Positions 7,429-15,708 of a stretch of 27,072 nt of DNA are shown in pieces. The notes below the pieces were generated by a model, which was given only the letters and a program-made list of their open reading frames with translations, did not search any database and was not told where the DNA came from. Made by a program: the position numbers and the translations under genes. The stretch covers positions 1-27,072 of the IMG/VR virus record IMGVR_UViG_3300030329_003542; one strand, written 5' to 3'. Source of the DNA: a virus. Each line of letters begins with the position of its first letter. Within the stretch, counting starts at the first letter, position 1.

Positions 7429-8142
7429 ATGTCAGTTAGAGAAACTGGTTATGGTCAAGGTAATTTTGGTGTTTATTATTATGGTATTGGTGGTTCGTAT
7501 GTAGATGCTGCCTCAACTGTTGCAATCTCAACAAATGTTTCTTGTGGTTCAACTAGAATACAGCAACCTAGTTTAACAAGTGCTTTAACAACGAGTGTTA
7601 GTTGCGTTAGTGTAAGAATTGCTGATGGTTCTAGTGTTAGTTCTATTAGTACAAGTGTAACGTCTGCTGGAGTAAGAATACAACAACCTACTTCAACGCA
7701 CAGTTTAAATTTAAGTGTTGCTTGTTCCTCTTCAAAAATACAGAGTGGTAGTTCAACTCTTTCTGTTTCTTTTTCAAATTCTGCAAATGGACAAAGAATT
7801 TTTCTTGGGGCTTCAAATCCTCAGTTAAGTTTTTCAAATAGTTCAAGTGCAACACTTGTAATTCAACCAAGTGCAACAAGTACTTTTTCTTGTGTTAATA
7901 GTGTTTTATTAAATCATGTTTTTCCAATTAGCGTTAACGAAATTGCGGCTACTTTTACCGTTTCAATTTCACCAATTTTTCTTTGGGTTGATACTCCAAC
8001 AGAAACTACAAGTTGGTCTGATATTTCAGATGCTAGTTCAACTTGGTCTGATATTACAATTGCTAGTACAAGTTATTCAAATATTTCAACAACGTCTACA
8101 AGTTGGTCTAATGCTTCAGAAGCATCAACAACTTGGGTTTAA
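7429..8142 (+). CDS. Ser/Thr-rich repeat protein, probable tail fibre or virion decoration
   Basis: 237 aa beginning in TAATAATG after the previous gene. The start (VRETGYGQGNFGVYYYGIGG) is a Gly/Tyr-rich segment seen at the front of small phage virion proteins. Residues 35-154 consist of six units of 20 residues, with a basic residue plus Ile recurring at 43, 63, 83, 103 and 123 (Val144-Ile145 in the sixth). The C-terminus (194-233) is four 10-residue units of the type TSWSDISDAS, plus a terminal fragment TTWV. Such short-period beta repeats suggest an elongated beta-solenoid or fibre. No enzyme motif is present. Its exact role on the particle is unknown. Confidence 0.7.
   Translation: MSVRETGYGQGNFGVYYYGIGGSYVDAASTVAISTNVSCGSTRIQQPSLTSALTTSVSCVSVRIADGSSVSSISTSVTSAGVRIQQPTSTHSLNLSVACSSSKIQSGSSTLSVSFSNSANGQRIFLGASNPQLSFSNSSSATLVIQPSATSTFSCVNSVLLNHVFPISVNEIAATFTVSISPIFLWVDTPTETTSWSDISDASSTWSDITIASTSYSNISTTSTSWSNASEASTTWV
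7531..7890 (+). repeat. Six 60-nt (20-aa) degenerate tandem repeats
   Basis: Coding repeat inside the preceding Ser/Thr-rich protein. Each unit follows the pattern tSVsc.s.rIq.gss..s.s, with the R/K-Ile pair spaced exactly 20 residues apart in the first five units and 21 in the last. DNA copies are diverged; examples such as AGAATACAGCAACCTA and AGAATACAACAACCTA are still close. Confidence 0.75.
8008..8139 (+). repeat. Four 30-nt (10-aa) tandem repeats plus a partial copy
   Basis: Units at 8008-8037, 8038-8067, 8068-8097 and 8098-8127, then a partial copy up to the stop codon. The translated units are TSWSDISDAS, STWSDITIAS, TSYSNISTTS and TSWSNASEAS, with the final partial copy TTWV. Exactly 30-nt periodicity with an aromatic residue at position 3 of every unit. 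Confidence 0.85.
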
Positions 8143-8151
8143 GGATTCTTT

Positions 8152-8442
8152 ATGTCTGACACGATAACAACATCTTTCAGTTTAACGAAGCCTGAAGTTG
8201 GTGGCTCTGATGATTCTTGGGGAGGTAAGTTAAATACAAATTTTGATATGATTGATGATTTGTTCGACGGTACAACTGCAATTTCTCCAAATTTGTCAGC
8301 TTTAAAAATTGGAGGAACAACAATTACTGCGTCTGCCGCTGAACTGAATTATGTTGATGGTGTAACTAGCAATATTCAGACGCAACTTAATACTAAAGCG
8401 ACAAGTGATGATAGTACAGCACTAGCGATTGCACTAGGTTAG
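8152..8442 (+). CDS. Short stand-alone tail-fibre N-terminal module
   Basis: 96 aa. The opening [20 protein letters not shown] and the [16 protein letters not shown] that follows are the N-terminal module that usually begins long marine phage tail fibres. [21 protein letters not shown] is the usual start of the fibre shaft. Here the ORF stops after that shaft start, ending STALAIALG before a TAG. The product is therefore either a short baseplate or virion adaptor or a fibre reduced by rearrangement. The gene is followed by a good ribosome-binding site (AGGAGAG) for the next gene, so the short form appears to be stable rather than a recent frameshift. Confidence 0.72.
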   Translation: MSDTITTSFSLTKPEVGGSDDSWGGKLNTNFDMIDDLFDGTTAISPNLSALKIGGTTITASAAELNYVDGVTSNIQTQLNTKATSDDSTALAIALG

Positions 8443-8453
8443 GAGAGAAAAGT

Positions 8454-8801
8454 ATGGCTAACACCTTCAAACTTATAACGAAAGCTGGTGTAACTTCTGC
8501 TGATGTTATATACACTGTTGCTGGTTCAACTACTACTGTTTTGCTAAGTATAATGCTTGGAAATACAACAGGTTCACAAGTAACCTCTACACTTACTTTA
8601 ACTTCAGATACTTCAGGAAGATCAGGTGCAAATGATGAGGCGAACCAAGCGGTAGAGTTAATTACAAACGCTCCAATTCCTTCTGGAAGTTCTTTAGAGT
8701 TATTAAGTGGAAATAAAGTTGTGATGGAGACAACAGACACTCTAACTTTGGCTGCGTCGGGCGCGGTTGATATTGCTTTAAGTGTGATGGAGATTACTTA
8801 A
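8454..8801 (+). CDS. Small marine-phage virion protein
   Basis: 115 aa with AGGAGAGAAAAG upstream of ATG 8454. The sequence FKLITKAGVTSADVIYTVAG and the later NAPIPSGSSLELLSGNKVVME are recognisable from small structural proteins common in cyanophages and pelagiphages. The pattern (two beta-sheets, 'TVYTVP...TTVLLGI.LANT', a PSGSSL turn, ending ..VMEIT) fits a beta-sandwich. It probably decorates the virion or fibre. Its stop overlaps the start of the next fibre gene. I know no experimentally proven function for this family. Confidence 0.72.
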   Translation: MANTFKLITKAGVTSADVIYTVAGSTTTVLLSIMLGNTTGSQVTSTLTLTSDTSGRSGANDEANQAVELITNAPIPSGSSLELLSGNKVVMETTDTLTLAASGAVDIALSVMEIT

Positions 8802-9811
8802 TGCCCTATATTGGAAATTCTTCTAAAAGTTTAGTGTCTGCAACCGACATTTCGATAAATGATGATTTAAGCGTTGGAGATGACGCAAGTATTGCTGGTT
8901 TGCTTCAAGTTTCAAGTTCCGCAACAACGGGCGATATAAATGTTGGAGCTGGTGTTGGTTCTTATGCTACTATACAAATGACTCCTTCAGGGACATCTAC
9001 TGGAAATAAAATAAATTTTGGTGACAGTAGTGATAATGATTATTCGTCAATAACCAGTTTCGGAAGTGGGGCAGGGGAAAGTGGTCGTGTTCGGTTTATA
9101 TCAGGGACAAAAGAAAGTTTAAATCTTTATAGTACTGGATATGCTTATTTTTCAGCAGATGTGGCTGGTAATTATGGCGCTAAATTTTTTAATGATGGTG
9201 ATAATAGTAATCGTTCAGGAATTTTAATTCAATGTGGTGCTGATACTGGTAGTGGCACTAACTATGCTGTTGGTATTAATGATGGAGATGGTAATGGTGT
9301 TGGTTACATTACGTTTTCGGGCGGTACTACAACTTATGGAGCTTTTACCGCACACCATGAAATATCTCTTCCCGATTCTGATAAAACGTCTGGGTTTTCG
9401 TATGGAACTTTAGTTGAAATAGATAAAATTTATTATACACAAAAAGATTCAACAGAAACAGAGCGTGGCATACGTTATCTTGTGAAAAAAACACAATCAG
9501 CTTATTCAAAAAAAGTTTTAGGAGCTTATTGTGGGGATATGTTGGCGGTTGCAGAAACAGAAGGAACTTACGCTAACAATTTACACCAATGCGCTGTCTT
9601 GGGTGATGGTCATATTCTTTGTAACAATTCGGGCGGTAACATTTCAGTCGGAGATGGTATTTGTACTTCTAGTGTAGAAGGAATTGGTCAAAAAGCAGAC
9701 CAGTTGACTATGATAATGGGGATAGCACAGAAAGATATCACTTTTAATGGTAGTGAAACAGTACTCGTTCCAGTCCAATTTGGTTTGCAACAGTTTACTC
9801 CTTGGGAATAG
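8801..9811 (+). CDS. Tail fibre protein with C-terminal GDLL/peptidase-G2-like module
   Basis: 336 aa starting MPYIGNSSKSLVSATD, a common start of marine phage fibres. Residues about 20-175 are Gly/Ser/Asp-rich shaft sequence with no strong repeat. From about 180, AFTAHHEISLPDSDKTSGFSYG leads into a domain ending GDGHILCNNSGGNISVGDGI and GQKADQLTMIMGIAQKDI. This resembles the module with a 'GDLLVTSS..GYAMKA' motif found at fibre ends and in peptidase-G2-like autocleavage domains. It probably folds as a trimer on the tail. I see no proof that it self-cleaves. It lies beside a second fibre gene that carries an S74 chaperone. Confidence 0.68.
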   Translation: MPYIGNSSKSLVSATDISINDDLSVGDDASIAGLLQVSSSATTGDINVGAGVGSYATIQMTPSGTSTGNKINFGDSSDNDYSSITSFGSGAGESGRVRFISGTKESLNLYSTGYAYFSADVAGNYGAKFFNDGDNSNRSGILIQCGADTGSGTNYAVGINDGDGNGVGYITFSGGTTTYGAFTAHHEISLPDSDKTSGFSYGTLVEIDKIYYTQKDSTETERGIRYLVKKTQSAYSKKVLGAYCGDMLAVAETEGTYANNLHQCAVLGDGHILCNNSGGNISVGDGICTSSVEGIGQKADQLTMIMGIAQKDITFNGSETVLVPVQFGLQQFTPWE

Positions 9812-9817
9812 AAAAAA

Positions 9818-10804
9818 ATGTATGTCGGAACTGAACCAGCTTTAACAGTAACAGTTGAAGAACAAATCATTACAAGTTCTTCAGGTGGAACTGTAAAATT
9901 AATTCGTGATGATGCAACTGTTGAAACTGATAATAGTTTGGGAAGAATTCAATGGGTTGCAGAAAATGAAAGTTCTGGCAGTGATGCGCTACTAACTGCT
10001 GCTGAAATTGAGGCTGTTGCAGAAGGTGATTTTTCAGCTTCAAGTAATGCAACGAAAATGGATTTTAAAACGGGATCGTCTGCTGTTGCTTCTACCAAAA
10101 TGAGTTTGTCGTCTGGTGGGGGGTTAACATTGACGGGTGGTGCTTCAAAGTTAAAAGTTGAGTCAAGTAGTAATCGGACCTCTATGATAGAACTTATGGG
10201 GACTGGAACTCAATCGACTACTTGGGCTATGCGAATTGGAATCCCTGCTGACGATAGCAAGGATAGTATGATAGGCGGTGTTGTGGGAGGCATGGCTGGA
10301 CTACACTTTTCTTATTATTATTTATTGCCACAGATCCAACAAACGACAAATAATGGTGATTTAAGGCTTGGTGGCAGTGGTTATCGTTTTCACACTGTCT
10401 ATGCTTCAAATGCGTTAGACACTTCTGACGAAAGAGTAAAAGAAGAAATTGAAAACCTAGACGTTGGTTTGGATTTTATAAATGCTTTAACACCTAAAAA
10501 ATTTAAATATGCAGATAAAGATGCTGAAGGAAAATACAAAGATGGAAAATTAGATCAACCAAACGGCATTAAAAAATGGGGATTAATCGCCCAAGAGGTG
10601 AAAGCTGTTTTAGATTCCAATTCCATCAGTGAGGATATTGGGCTTTGGTCGACTGATAAAGGCGAGTGCAATGGTGTTGTTTTAGAAGATCAGCAACAGT
10701 TACAATACAAAGAACTTATAGCCCCTTTAATTAATTCAATAAAAGAATTAACAATTAAATACAATGCGCTAGAAGATAAAGTTAAAGCATTGGAGGGTGG
10801 TTAA
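9818..10804 (+). CDS. Tail fibre with C-terminal S74 intramolecular chaperone
   Basis: 328 aa. Residues about 40-110 (LGRIQWVAENESSGSDALL..., then SSGGGLTLTGG) are a shaft motif frequent in marine fibres. The C-terminal 126 residues form a peptidase S74 chaperone: TSDERVKEEIENL at 202-214, then GLIAQEV, then LQYKELIAPLINSIKEL and a final coiled coil. In this family the chaperone helps the fibre trimerise and then cuts itself off just before the Ser of the S-D-x-R-x-K motif, here Ser203. The mature fibre would then be about 202 residues. The gene lies immediately before the nozzle gene, fitting a tail appendage. Confidence 0.82.
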   Translation: MYVGTEPALTVTVEEQIITSSSGGTVKLIRDDATVETDNSLGRIQWVAENESSGSDALLTAAEIEAVAEGDFSASSNATKMDFKTGSSAVASTKMSLSSGGGLTLTGGASKLKVESSSNRTSMIELMGTGTQSTTWAMRIGIPADDSKDSMIGGVVGGMAGLHFSYYYLLPQIQQTTNNGDLRLGGSGYRFHTVYASNALDTSDERVKEEIENLDVGLDFINALTPKKFKYADKDAEGKYKDGKLDQPNGIKKWGLIAQEVKAVLDSNSISEDIGLWSTDKGECNGVVLEDQQQLQYKELIAPLINSIKELTIKYNALEDKVKALEGG

Positions 10805-12265
10805 ATGATACCTTTTGGGGAATGGTTGCCAGATCAAAGCGATTTAAATAATGTTGGTGCAACCGTTGCAAAAAATGTTATTCCAGCCGAAAAAGGTTAT
10901 AGACCTTTTCAAAATCTTGCTAGTTTATCAACAGCAACAGACACAAGAATAAGGGGTTTTATACCAACCAAAGCGACTGATGGCACAATTAATCTTTTTT
11001 GTGGGCATGGTACAAAACTTTTAAAATATAACAATGGAACAACTGCTTTAGATAATGTGAGTAAAGCAGGAAATTATACAGTTGGAGATGATAAGCAGTG
11101 GAAGTTTGTGCAATTTGGTAATGATGTTATAGCGGCTGGTTCAACCTCAACAATTCTCCAAAAATATACTTTAGGAAGTTCGTCTCTTTTTTCTGATATT
11201 TCTGGATCACCAAGCACAAATTATTTAACTGTAGTAAAAGATTTTGTTGTTTGTGCAAATGTAAAATATTCTTCTACTGATTACCCATACCGAGTTCGCT
11301 GGTCACAAATCAATGATGCAAGTAGTTGGACCATTGGAACAAATCAAGCGGATATACAGGATTTGGTTGATTCAGGTCATATTACTGGATTGTGTGGAGG
11401 GGAGTCTGGTGTAGTCCTTTGCGAGCGCGGAATTTACAGAATGGTTTATGTCGGAACTCCTTTAATTTTTACATTTCAAAAAATTACAGAACATGGTTGT
11501 ACGTTCCCAAATTCAGTAGCTTCACTTGGACCAAATCAAGTTTTTTATTTAAGTCAAGACGGTTTTTTTATGTTCAATGGAAGTGTCAGTATTCCTATTG
11601 GTGCTGATAAAGTAGACGTTTTTTTTAATGATGATTTAAATGCAAATTTCACTGATAGAATTAGTTGCTCGATTGATCCTGTAAATCAAATTGTCGCGTG
11701 GAGTTATGCCTCAACTGAGTCAACGGGTGATCCTGATAAAATTATAATGTATAATTATGCTAGTAATCGTTGGTCAATTGCTGAATTAGAACATGAATTT
11801 ATTGGACAAATTACTAGCCCAAGTCGAACATTAGAAAGTTTAGACGATATTAATTCAAGCATTGACGCTCATACCCTTACTTTTGACAGTCCAGCATACG
11901 CTGGTGGAAAGTTTTTATTTGCGGCCTCAAAAGATAAAAAAATTCAGACATTCAGTGGTGCAAATTTAGCCGCTACGCTTGAAACAACTGAGTTTGAACC
12001 AAAAAGTTTACATAGAAGTTTAATTAAAACAGTAAGCCCAATTGTAACAAAAGGAGCTGGAGAACCGACCATTACTGTACAGGTTGGTTCTCGTTCAAAG
12101 CAAACTGACTCTGTGACGTTTACTTCTTCAAGTTCTTTAACTTCAGATAATTTTTGTAATGTGCGGTCCAATGGTCGTTATCACAGGATTCGCGTTAATG
12201 CTGAGGGAAATTGGAGGTTTGCTTTAGGTGTTGATGTTGATGCAGTTGGAATCGGTAAAAGATGA
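10805..12265 (+). CDS. Tail nozzle / head-completion protein (P22 gp10-like)
   Basis: 486 aa, ATG immediately after the fibre stop. The opening FGEWLPDQSDLNNVGATVAK and KNVIPAEKGYRPF is typical of the P22 gp10-like 'stabilisation' family, present in most podoviruses with this portal. The body has repeated beta-propeller-like strands (RVRWSQINDASSWTIG, QVFYLSQDGFFMFNG, IIMYNYASNRWSI), as in the nozzle proteins of SU10-type tails. Copies would form the tube below the adaptor ring and seal the packaged head. It is followed by a small conserved virion gene and the ejection genes, the standard order. Confidence 0.85.
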   Translation: MIPFGEWLPDQSDLNNVGATVAKNVIPAEKGYRPFQNLASLSTATDTRIRGFIPTKATDGTINLFCGHGTKLLKYNNGTTALDNVSKAGNYTVGDDKQWKFVQFGNDVIAAGSTSTILQKYTLGSSSLFSDISGSPSTNYLTVVKDFVVCANVKYSSTDYPYRVRWSQINDASSWTIGTNQADIQDLVDSGHITGLCGGESGVVLCERGIYRMVYVGTPLIFTFQKITEHGCTFPNSVASLGPNQVFYLSQDGFFMFNGSVSIPIGADKVDVFFNDDLNANFTDRISCSIDPVNQIVAWSYASTESTGDPDKIIMYNYASNRWSIAELEHEFIGQITSPSRTLESLDDINSSIDAHTLTFDSPAYAGGKFLFAASKDKKIQTFSGANLAATLETTEFEPKSLHRSLIKTVSPIVTKGAGEPTITVQVGSRSKQTDSVTFTSSSSLTSDNFCNVRSNGRYHRIRVNAEGNWRFALGVDVDAVGIGKR

Positions 12266-12576
12266 GCATTGGTTATAATAAAGTTCCAATTTCGTCAGCA
12301 ACTCCAGAGGAATTGGCAACAGCAGTAAATTTATTAATTGATGGGAAAATGAATGCTTATGGTTCTTTTACATTAGCAACGTCTACAACAACAACAACTG
12401 TTTCTGATTTAAGGTCAGGACCAGATAGTATTATTTTATTTACTCCAATGACTTCTAATGCAGCATCAGCATTAACAACAACTTATATTTCTGCGAGGGC
12501 GAAACAATCGTTTACCATAGCACACGCAAACAATTCTCAGAGCGACAGGACATTCAGTTACATAGTTATAGCATAA
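12262..12576 (+). CDS. Conserved small virion-associated protein
   Basis: 104 aa whose ATG overlaps the stop of the nozzle gene (ATGA at 12262-12265). The conserved motifs IPSSATPEELATAVN-like start and FTIAHANNSQSDRTFSY near the end are shared with small proteins found next to gp10-like genes in other podoviruses. It is beta-rich with no membrane segment. Probably a structural or tail protein, but its role is not established. It is coupled to the next gene through TAATG. Confidence 0.72.
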   Translation: MSIGYNKVPISSATPEELATAVNLLIDGKMNAYGSFTLATSTTTTTVSDLRSGPDSIILFTPMTSNAASALTTTYISARAKQSFTIAHANNSQSDRTFSYIVIA

Positions 12577-12989
12577 TGGCAGTACCGCGCACTCAGTTAA
12601 GAAGTTTGTGGCCTTTTGTTGCTAAATTATTAAAGAAATCAGTTGATTTAAGTAGTCATAAAATTTCTATGCCTGATATTTTAGAAGGCGCAAAAAATGG
12701 AGTGTATAGTATTTGGGTTGTTACCGAAAATAATGAGAAAATTGTAGCGGCAATTGCAACAAGAATTGTTGTGTACCCAAGAGCAAACGCTTTTGCAATT
12801 GAATTTGTAGGTGGTTCTAAAATGAGTAAGTGGATTGATGTTGTTTTAGATACTCTTCAAAAGGTGGCTATTCATAATAATTGCAGTTTTGTTGAGGGTT
12901 ATGGTCGAACTGCTTGGCTACGATATTTAGAAAAAAGAGGTTTTAAATCGGCTTTTTGTACGTTTGAAAAGGAACTTAAAGATGGGTAA
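12576..12989 (+). CDS. GNAT-fold protein (internal virion / T7 gp13-like position)
   Basis: 137 aa. A central beta segment (GVYSIWVVTENNEKIVAAIAT) is followed by NAFAIEFVGG and, near the end, EGYGRTAWLRYLEKRGFK. This last pattern is the usual end of an N-acetyltransferase (GNAT) fold. Podoviruses commonly carry such a protein between the nozzle and ejection genes, and T7 gp13 belongs to the same broad fold group. No clear acetyl-CoA pyrophosphate loop is visible, so enzymatic activity is uncertain; it may be a structural descendant. Its last codons overlap the start of the next gene by 8 nt. Confidence 0.7.
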   Translation: MAVPRTQLRSLWPFVAKLLKKSVDLSSHKISMPDILEGAKNGVYSIWVVTENNEKIVAAIATRIVVYPRANAFAIEFVGGSKMSKWIDVVLDTLQKVAIHNNCSFVEGYGRTAWLRYLEKRGFKSAFCTFEKELKDG

Positions 12990-14532
12990 AGGTAGACAAA
13001 CAGTAACTCAAATTACAGAATATCCTGATTTTATTAAAGATCAGATGAAAGAAACATTTGAGTTAGCTCAAAATATTAACCCAGATATTTATGAAGGGCA
13101 GAGAATAGCAGATTTTTCTCCTACCACTTTAGAAGCTCAAAATTTAATGGTGGATTATGGTAGAGGAAGGCCAGTTTATGACGCTGGGTTTAGTGATTTA
13201 ACAGGAGTGAGAAATCTTGTTGGTGTACCAACTAATACAACAGCTTTACAAGCTGCATTAGGTTCAACGATTAACACAGATGAGCTAAATAGATTAGTAG
13301 GTGAATCTACTGATCTTTCTGGATTAAGAAATGTTGCAAATAAAACAACAGACCAAAGTAATTTAAACGCTTTATTAAATTCGGAAAATGTTGCAAGGGG
13401 TTTATTGACTCAAATGGCTACAGCACCGTCAACAAACCCATATTTAGAAAACCAATTAGCTAATGCGGTTCAAGACGCTGTAAATCAAACAACGAGCCAA
13501 TATGCGCTTGGAGGTAGGTTAGGCTCAGGAGAATTTGCAGGAGCTTTAGGTTCTGGCATTACTGAAGCTGCTTTGCCATTATTGTCCGAAAATTTGCAGA
13601 GGCAACAAGCTCAACAACTAGCGGCAGCTCAAGCGCTTGGTTCTGTTGCAGGACAAGATTTAGCAAGAAATGTTGACGTAGCACGTTATGGAATTGGAGC
13701 AACTCAAACTGATACTGCAAGAGAGCTTGCGGCTCAACAAGCAATTGCAGACGCTTCACAACAGGATTTTATTGCTCAAAGTGCGCTGGCTCAAAATTTA
13801 GCTGATGCAAGGGCGCAAGATCTTTCAAGGCAGGGAGCTTTAGCAACTAGCCTAGCTGGGTTTTCTCAAGCTGATTTAGCAAGGGATTTAGATGCGGCAA
13901 GCACAATTGCTCAAATAACAGGGCAAGACGCACAACGTAATTTACAGACTCAATTAGCTCAAGAGGCGGCAAATTATCAACGAATGGGCTTGTTAGGAGA
14001 TGTTGGGGCGCAACAAACTGGACAAGCACAAGCATTGTTAAATGCCCAAAGAGATTTATTAGCAGAGCAAAATTTAGGCGAGCAAACAGTTTTTAATAAT
14101 ATGCTCGCTGCTTCTGGTCTTGCGCCTAACTTTGCAAGTACGACTCAAACCAAAACAGGTGGTTTGGGTAATTTAAATAATGCTTTGGGAGGTGCTTCAG
14201 CAGGATTTGCGCTTGCCAGTGGTTTAGGAGGGGCTGGCGGTGTTTTACCTTGGTTACAGCCTTATATGGGCGCTCTTGGGGGCGGTTTACTGGGTTTAAT
14301 TTCAGACATGAGATTAAAAACAAATATAAGAAAAATAGATTATGATATAAATGGTTTGGGTATTTATGTCTGGGATTGGAATAAAAAAGGTACTGATGTC
14401 GGAGCTAACTTTTATCCAACAAGCGGTTATCTTGCTCAAGAAGTAAAACAAAAATTTCCAAATGCAATAATGGTTTGTGATGATGGGTATTTACGCATTG
14501 ATATAACTTCAATTCCAAAAATAAAGGTTTAA
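12982..14532 (+). CDS. DNA ejection / internal virion protein with S74-like C-terminus
   Basis: 516 aa from ATG 12982, which overlaps the GNAT gene by 8 nt; a start six codons upstream would overlap further. Residues 200-370 are Gln/Ala-rich helical repeats with recurring QDLAR/QDFIAQ-type units about 20-22 residues apart, typical of podovirus ejection proteins. A Gly-rich hydrophobic stretch (393-440) follows. The last 76 residues begin SDMRLKTNIRKIDYDINGLG, then IYVWDW and GYLAQEVKQKFPNA. This matches the core of S74-type chaperone domains but lacks the usual final trimeric coil. Expected role: packed inside the head and ejected with the DNA to cross the cell envelope. Confidence 0.78.
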   Translation: MGKGRQTVTQITEYPDFIKDQMKETFELAQNINPDIYEGQRIADFSPTTLEAQNLMVDYGRGRPVYDAGFSDLTGVRNLVGVPTNTTALQAALGSTINTDELNRLVGESTDLSGLRNVANKTTDQSNLNALLNSENVARGLLTQMATAPSTNPYLENQLANAVQDAVNQTTSQYALGGRLGSGEFAGALGSGITEAALPLLSENLQRQQAQQLAAAQALGSVAGQDLARNVDVARYGIGATQTDTARELAAQQAIADASQQDFIAQSALAQNLADARAQDLSRQGALATSLAGFSQADLARDLDAASTIAQITGQDAQRNLQTQLAQEAANYQRMGLLGDVGAQQTGQAQALLNAQRDLLAEQNLGEQTVFNNMLAASGLAPNFASTTQTKTGGLGNLNNALGGASAGFALASGLGGAGGVLPWLQPYMGALGGGLLGLISDMRLKTNIRKIDYDINGLGIYVWDWNKKGTDVGANFYPTSGYLAQEVKQKFPNAIMVCDDGYLRIDITSIPKIKV

Positions 14533-14537
14533 TTAAA

Positions 14538-15707
14538 ATGGCTGGTTTGTTAGATAAAATTAATACTTTTGGTCAATCGTTAAGTCCTGCTGCTCGTTAT
14601 GGACTCCTAGGGTTTGGTGGATCTTTGCTCGGAGGTGGAACTCTTCCTCAAGCATTGCGAACTGGTTTTGGTGTGCATGATACCTTTGATGCCTATGATA
14701 AAGACAAAAAAACCAAACTAGCGTTGGGGCAATTTTTAGAAAATCAACCTCCTGCAATACAAAATTTAGCCAAAATTAACCCAAAGGTTGTTTCTCAAGC
14801 AATTCTTTCGTCACGTTTTGGTATGACTGGTGGTGCGCGAGAAGATTCAAAAATTAGAAATATAATTAATAAAATGCAAAACAATCAACCTTTATCGGCT
14901 GATGAACGAATTATGTATAGCATGTGGTATTCTGAACAAAACAAGCCAAGACCAGTGACCGTAGTAGAAGACGGTATTGAAACATTAAAATATATGCCAC
15001 CTAACATGGGCATGTTTCCAAAACCCGAAGATTATGTTGAACCAAAACCAATTGAAAAAAAGAAATATGATTTTAGTGAAGGTGTTAAAAAAGATGCGAC
15101 TTTTGCCAAGGCACAAATTGACGCTCAAAAGGTTTTGTATGATTTAGAAAAAAGTGGTTATAGGCCAGCCGATAGAGTTAACAAATTTTTTGCTGAAAAA
15201 ATAGATAGCGGCTTACTTAACAAGTTTGCTTTTACACCTGAAGACCGTCGATATATTAATGCTAGACAAAGGTTTATTGAGGCTTCAGTCCGAAAAGTAA
15301 GTGGTGCAACAATTAACGAGTCAGAATATACAAATAAAGCTAAAACATATTTTCCGAGTTTTGGTGATGATGACCAAACAATTTTAGATAAAGCTAAAGC
15401 GCGAAATAGTGAAATACAAAGTTTTTATGGCGGATCAAAACCGTTTTTTGATTTAATTTATGGTGATGAACAAGTTAATGAAATTCTGAACCTAAATTGG
15501 GAAGATTTATATAAAAAATCTTCTGTAGAAGTGCCAACAGAATTTATAAATGACTTAACACAATTTCCCTTGTGGCAACAGTGGGTAAAAGAAGGTGCTG
15601 TTGATCCTGCTGGGAAAAAATATAGTGATTATACCAAAGACGATTTTCAGAAATTTTATGAAACTACCGAAGGACAAAAAATCGCAGAAATTTTAATGGG
15701 TCAGTAA
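14538..15707 (+). CDS. Internal virion (ejection) protein
   Basis: 389 aa. It starts with a small Gly-rich hydrophobic region (YGLLGFGGSLLGGG, residues 21-34). Residues 242-285 (ARQRFIEASVRKVSGATINE, then YFPSFGDDDQTI) carry a motif widespread in podovirus internal proteins ('R..fi.avlRkeSGA.I...E...yFP..GD...'). The rest is mostly helical and charged. It lies between the first ejection protein and the largest internal protein, so it is probably one of three proteins ejected into the host with the genome. No lytic transglycosylase motif is seen. The role follows from family and position. Confidence 0.75.
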   Translation: MAGLLDKINTFGQSLSPAARYGLLGFGGSLLGGGTLPQALRTGFGVHDTFDAYDKDKKTKLALGQFLENQPPAIQNLAKINPKVVSQAILSSRFGMTGGAREDSKIRNIINKMQNNQPLSADERIMYSMWYSEQNKPRPVTVVEDGIETLKYMPPNMGMFPKPEDYVEPKPIEKKKYDFSEGVKKDATFAKAQIDAQKVLYDLEKSGYRPADRVNKFFAEKIDSGLLNKFAFTPEDRRYINARQRFIEASVRKVSGATINESEYTNKAKTYFPSFGDDDQTILDKAKARNSEIQSFYGGSKPFFDLIYGDEQVNEILNLNWEDLYKKSSVEVPTEFINDLTQFPLWQQWVKEGAVDPAGKKYSDYTKDDFQKFYETTEGQKIAEILMGQ

Positions 15708-15708
15708 A

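Noticed and set aside
7531-8139. Regular repeats as a CRISPR array
   Set aside because: Units are contiguous, in frame and degenerate, with no spacers and no cas genes; they are protein-coding repeats.
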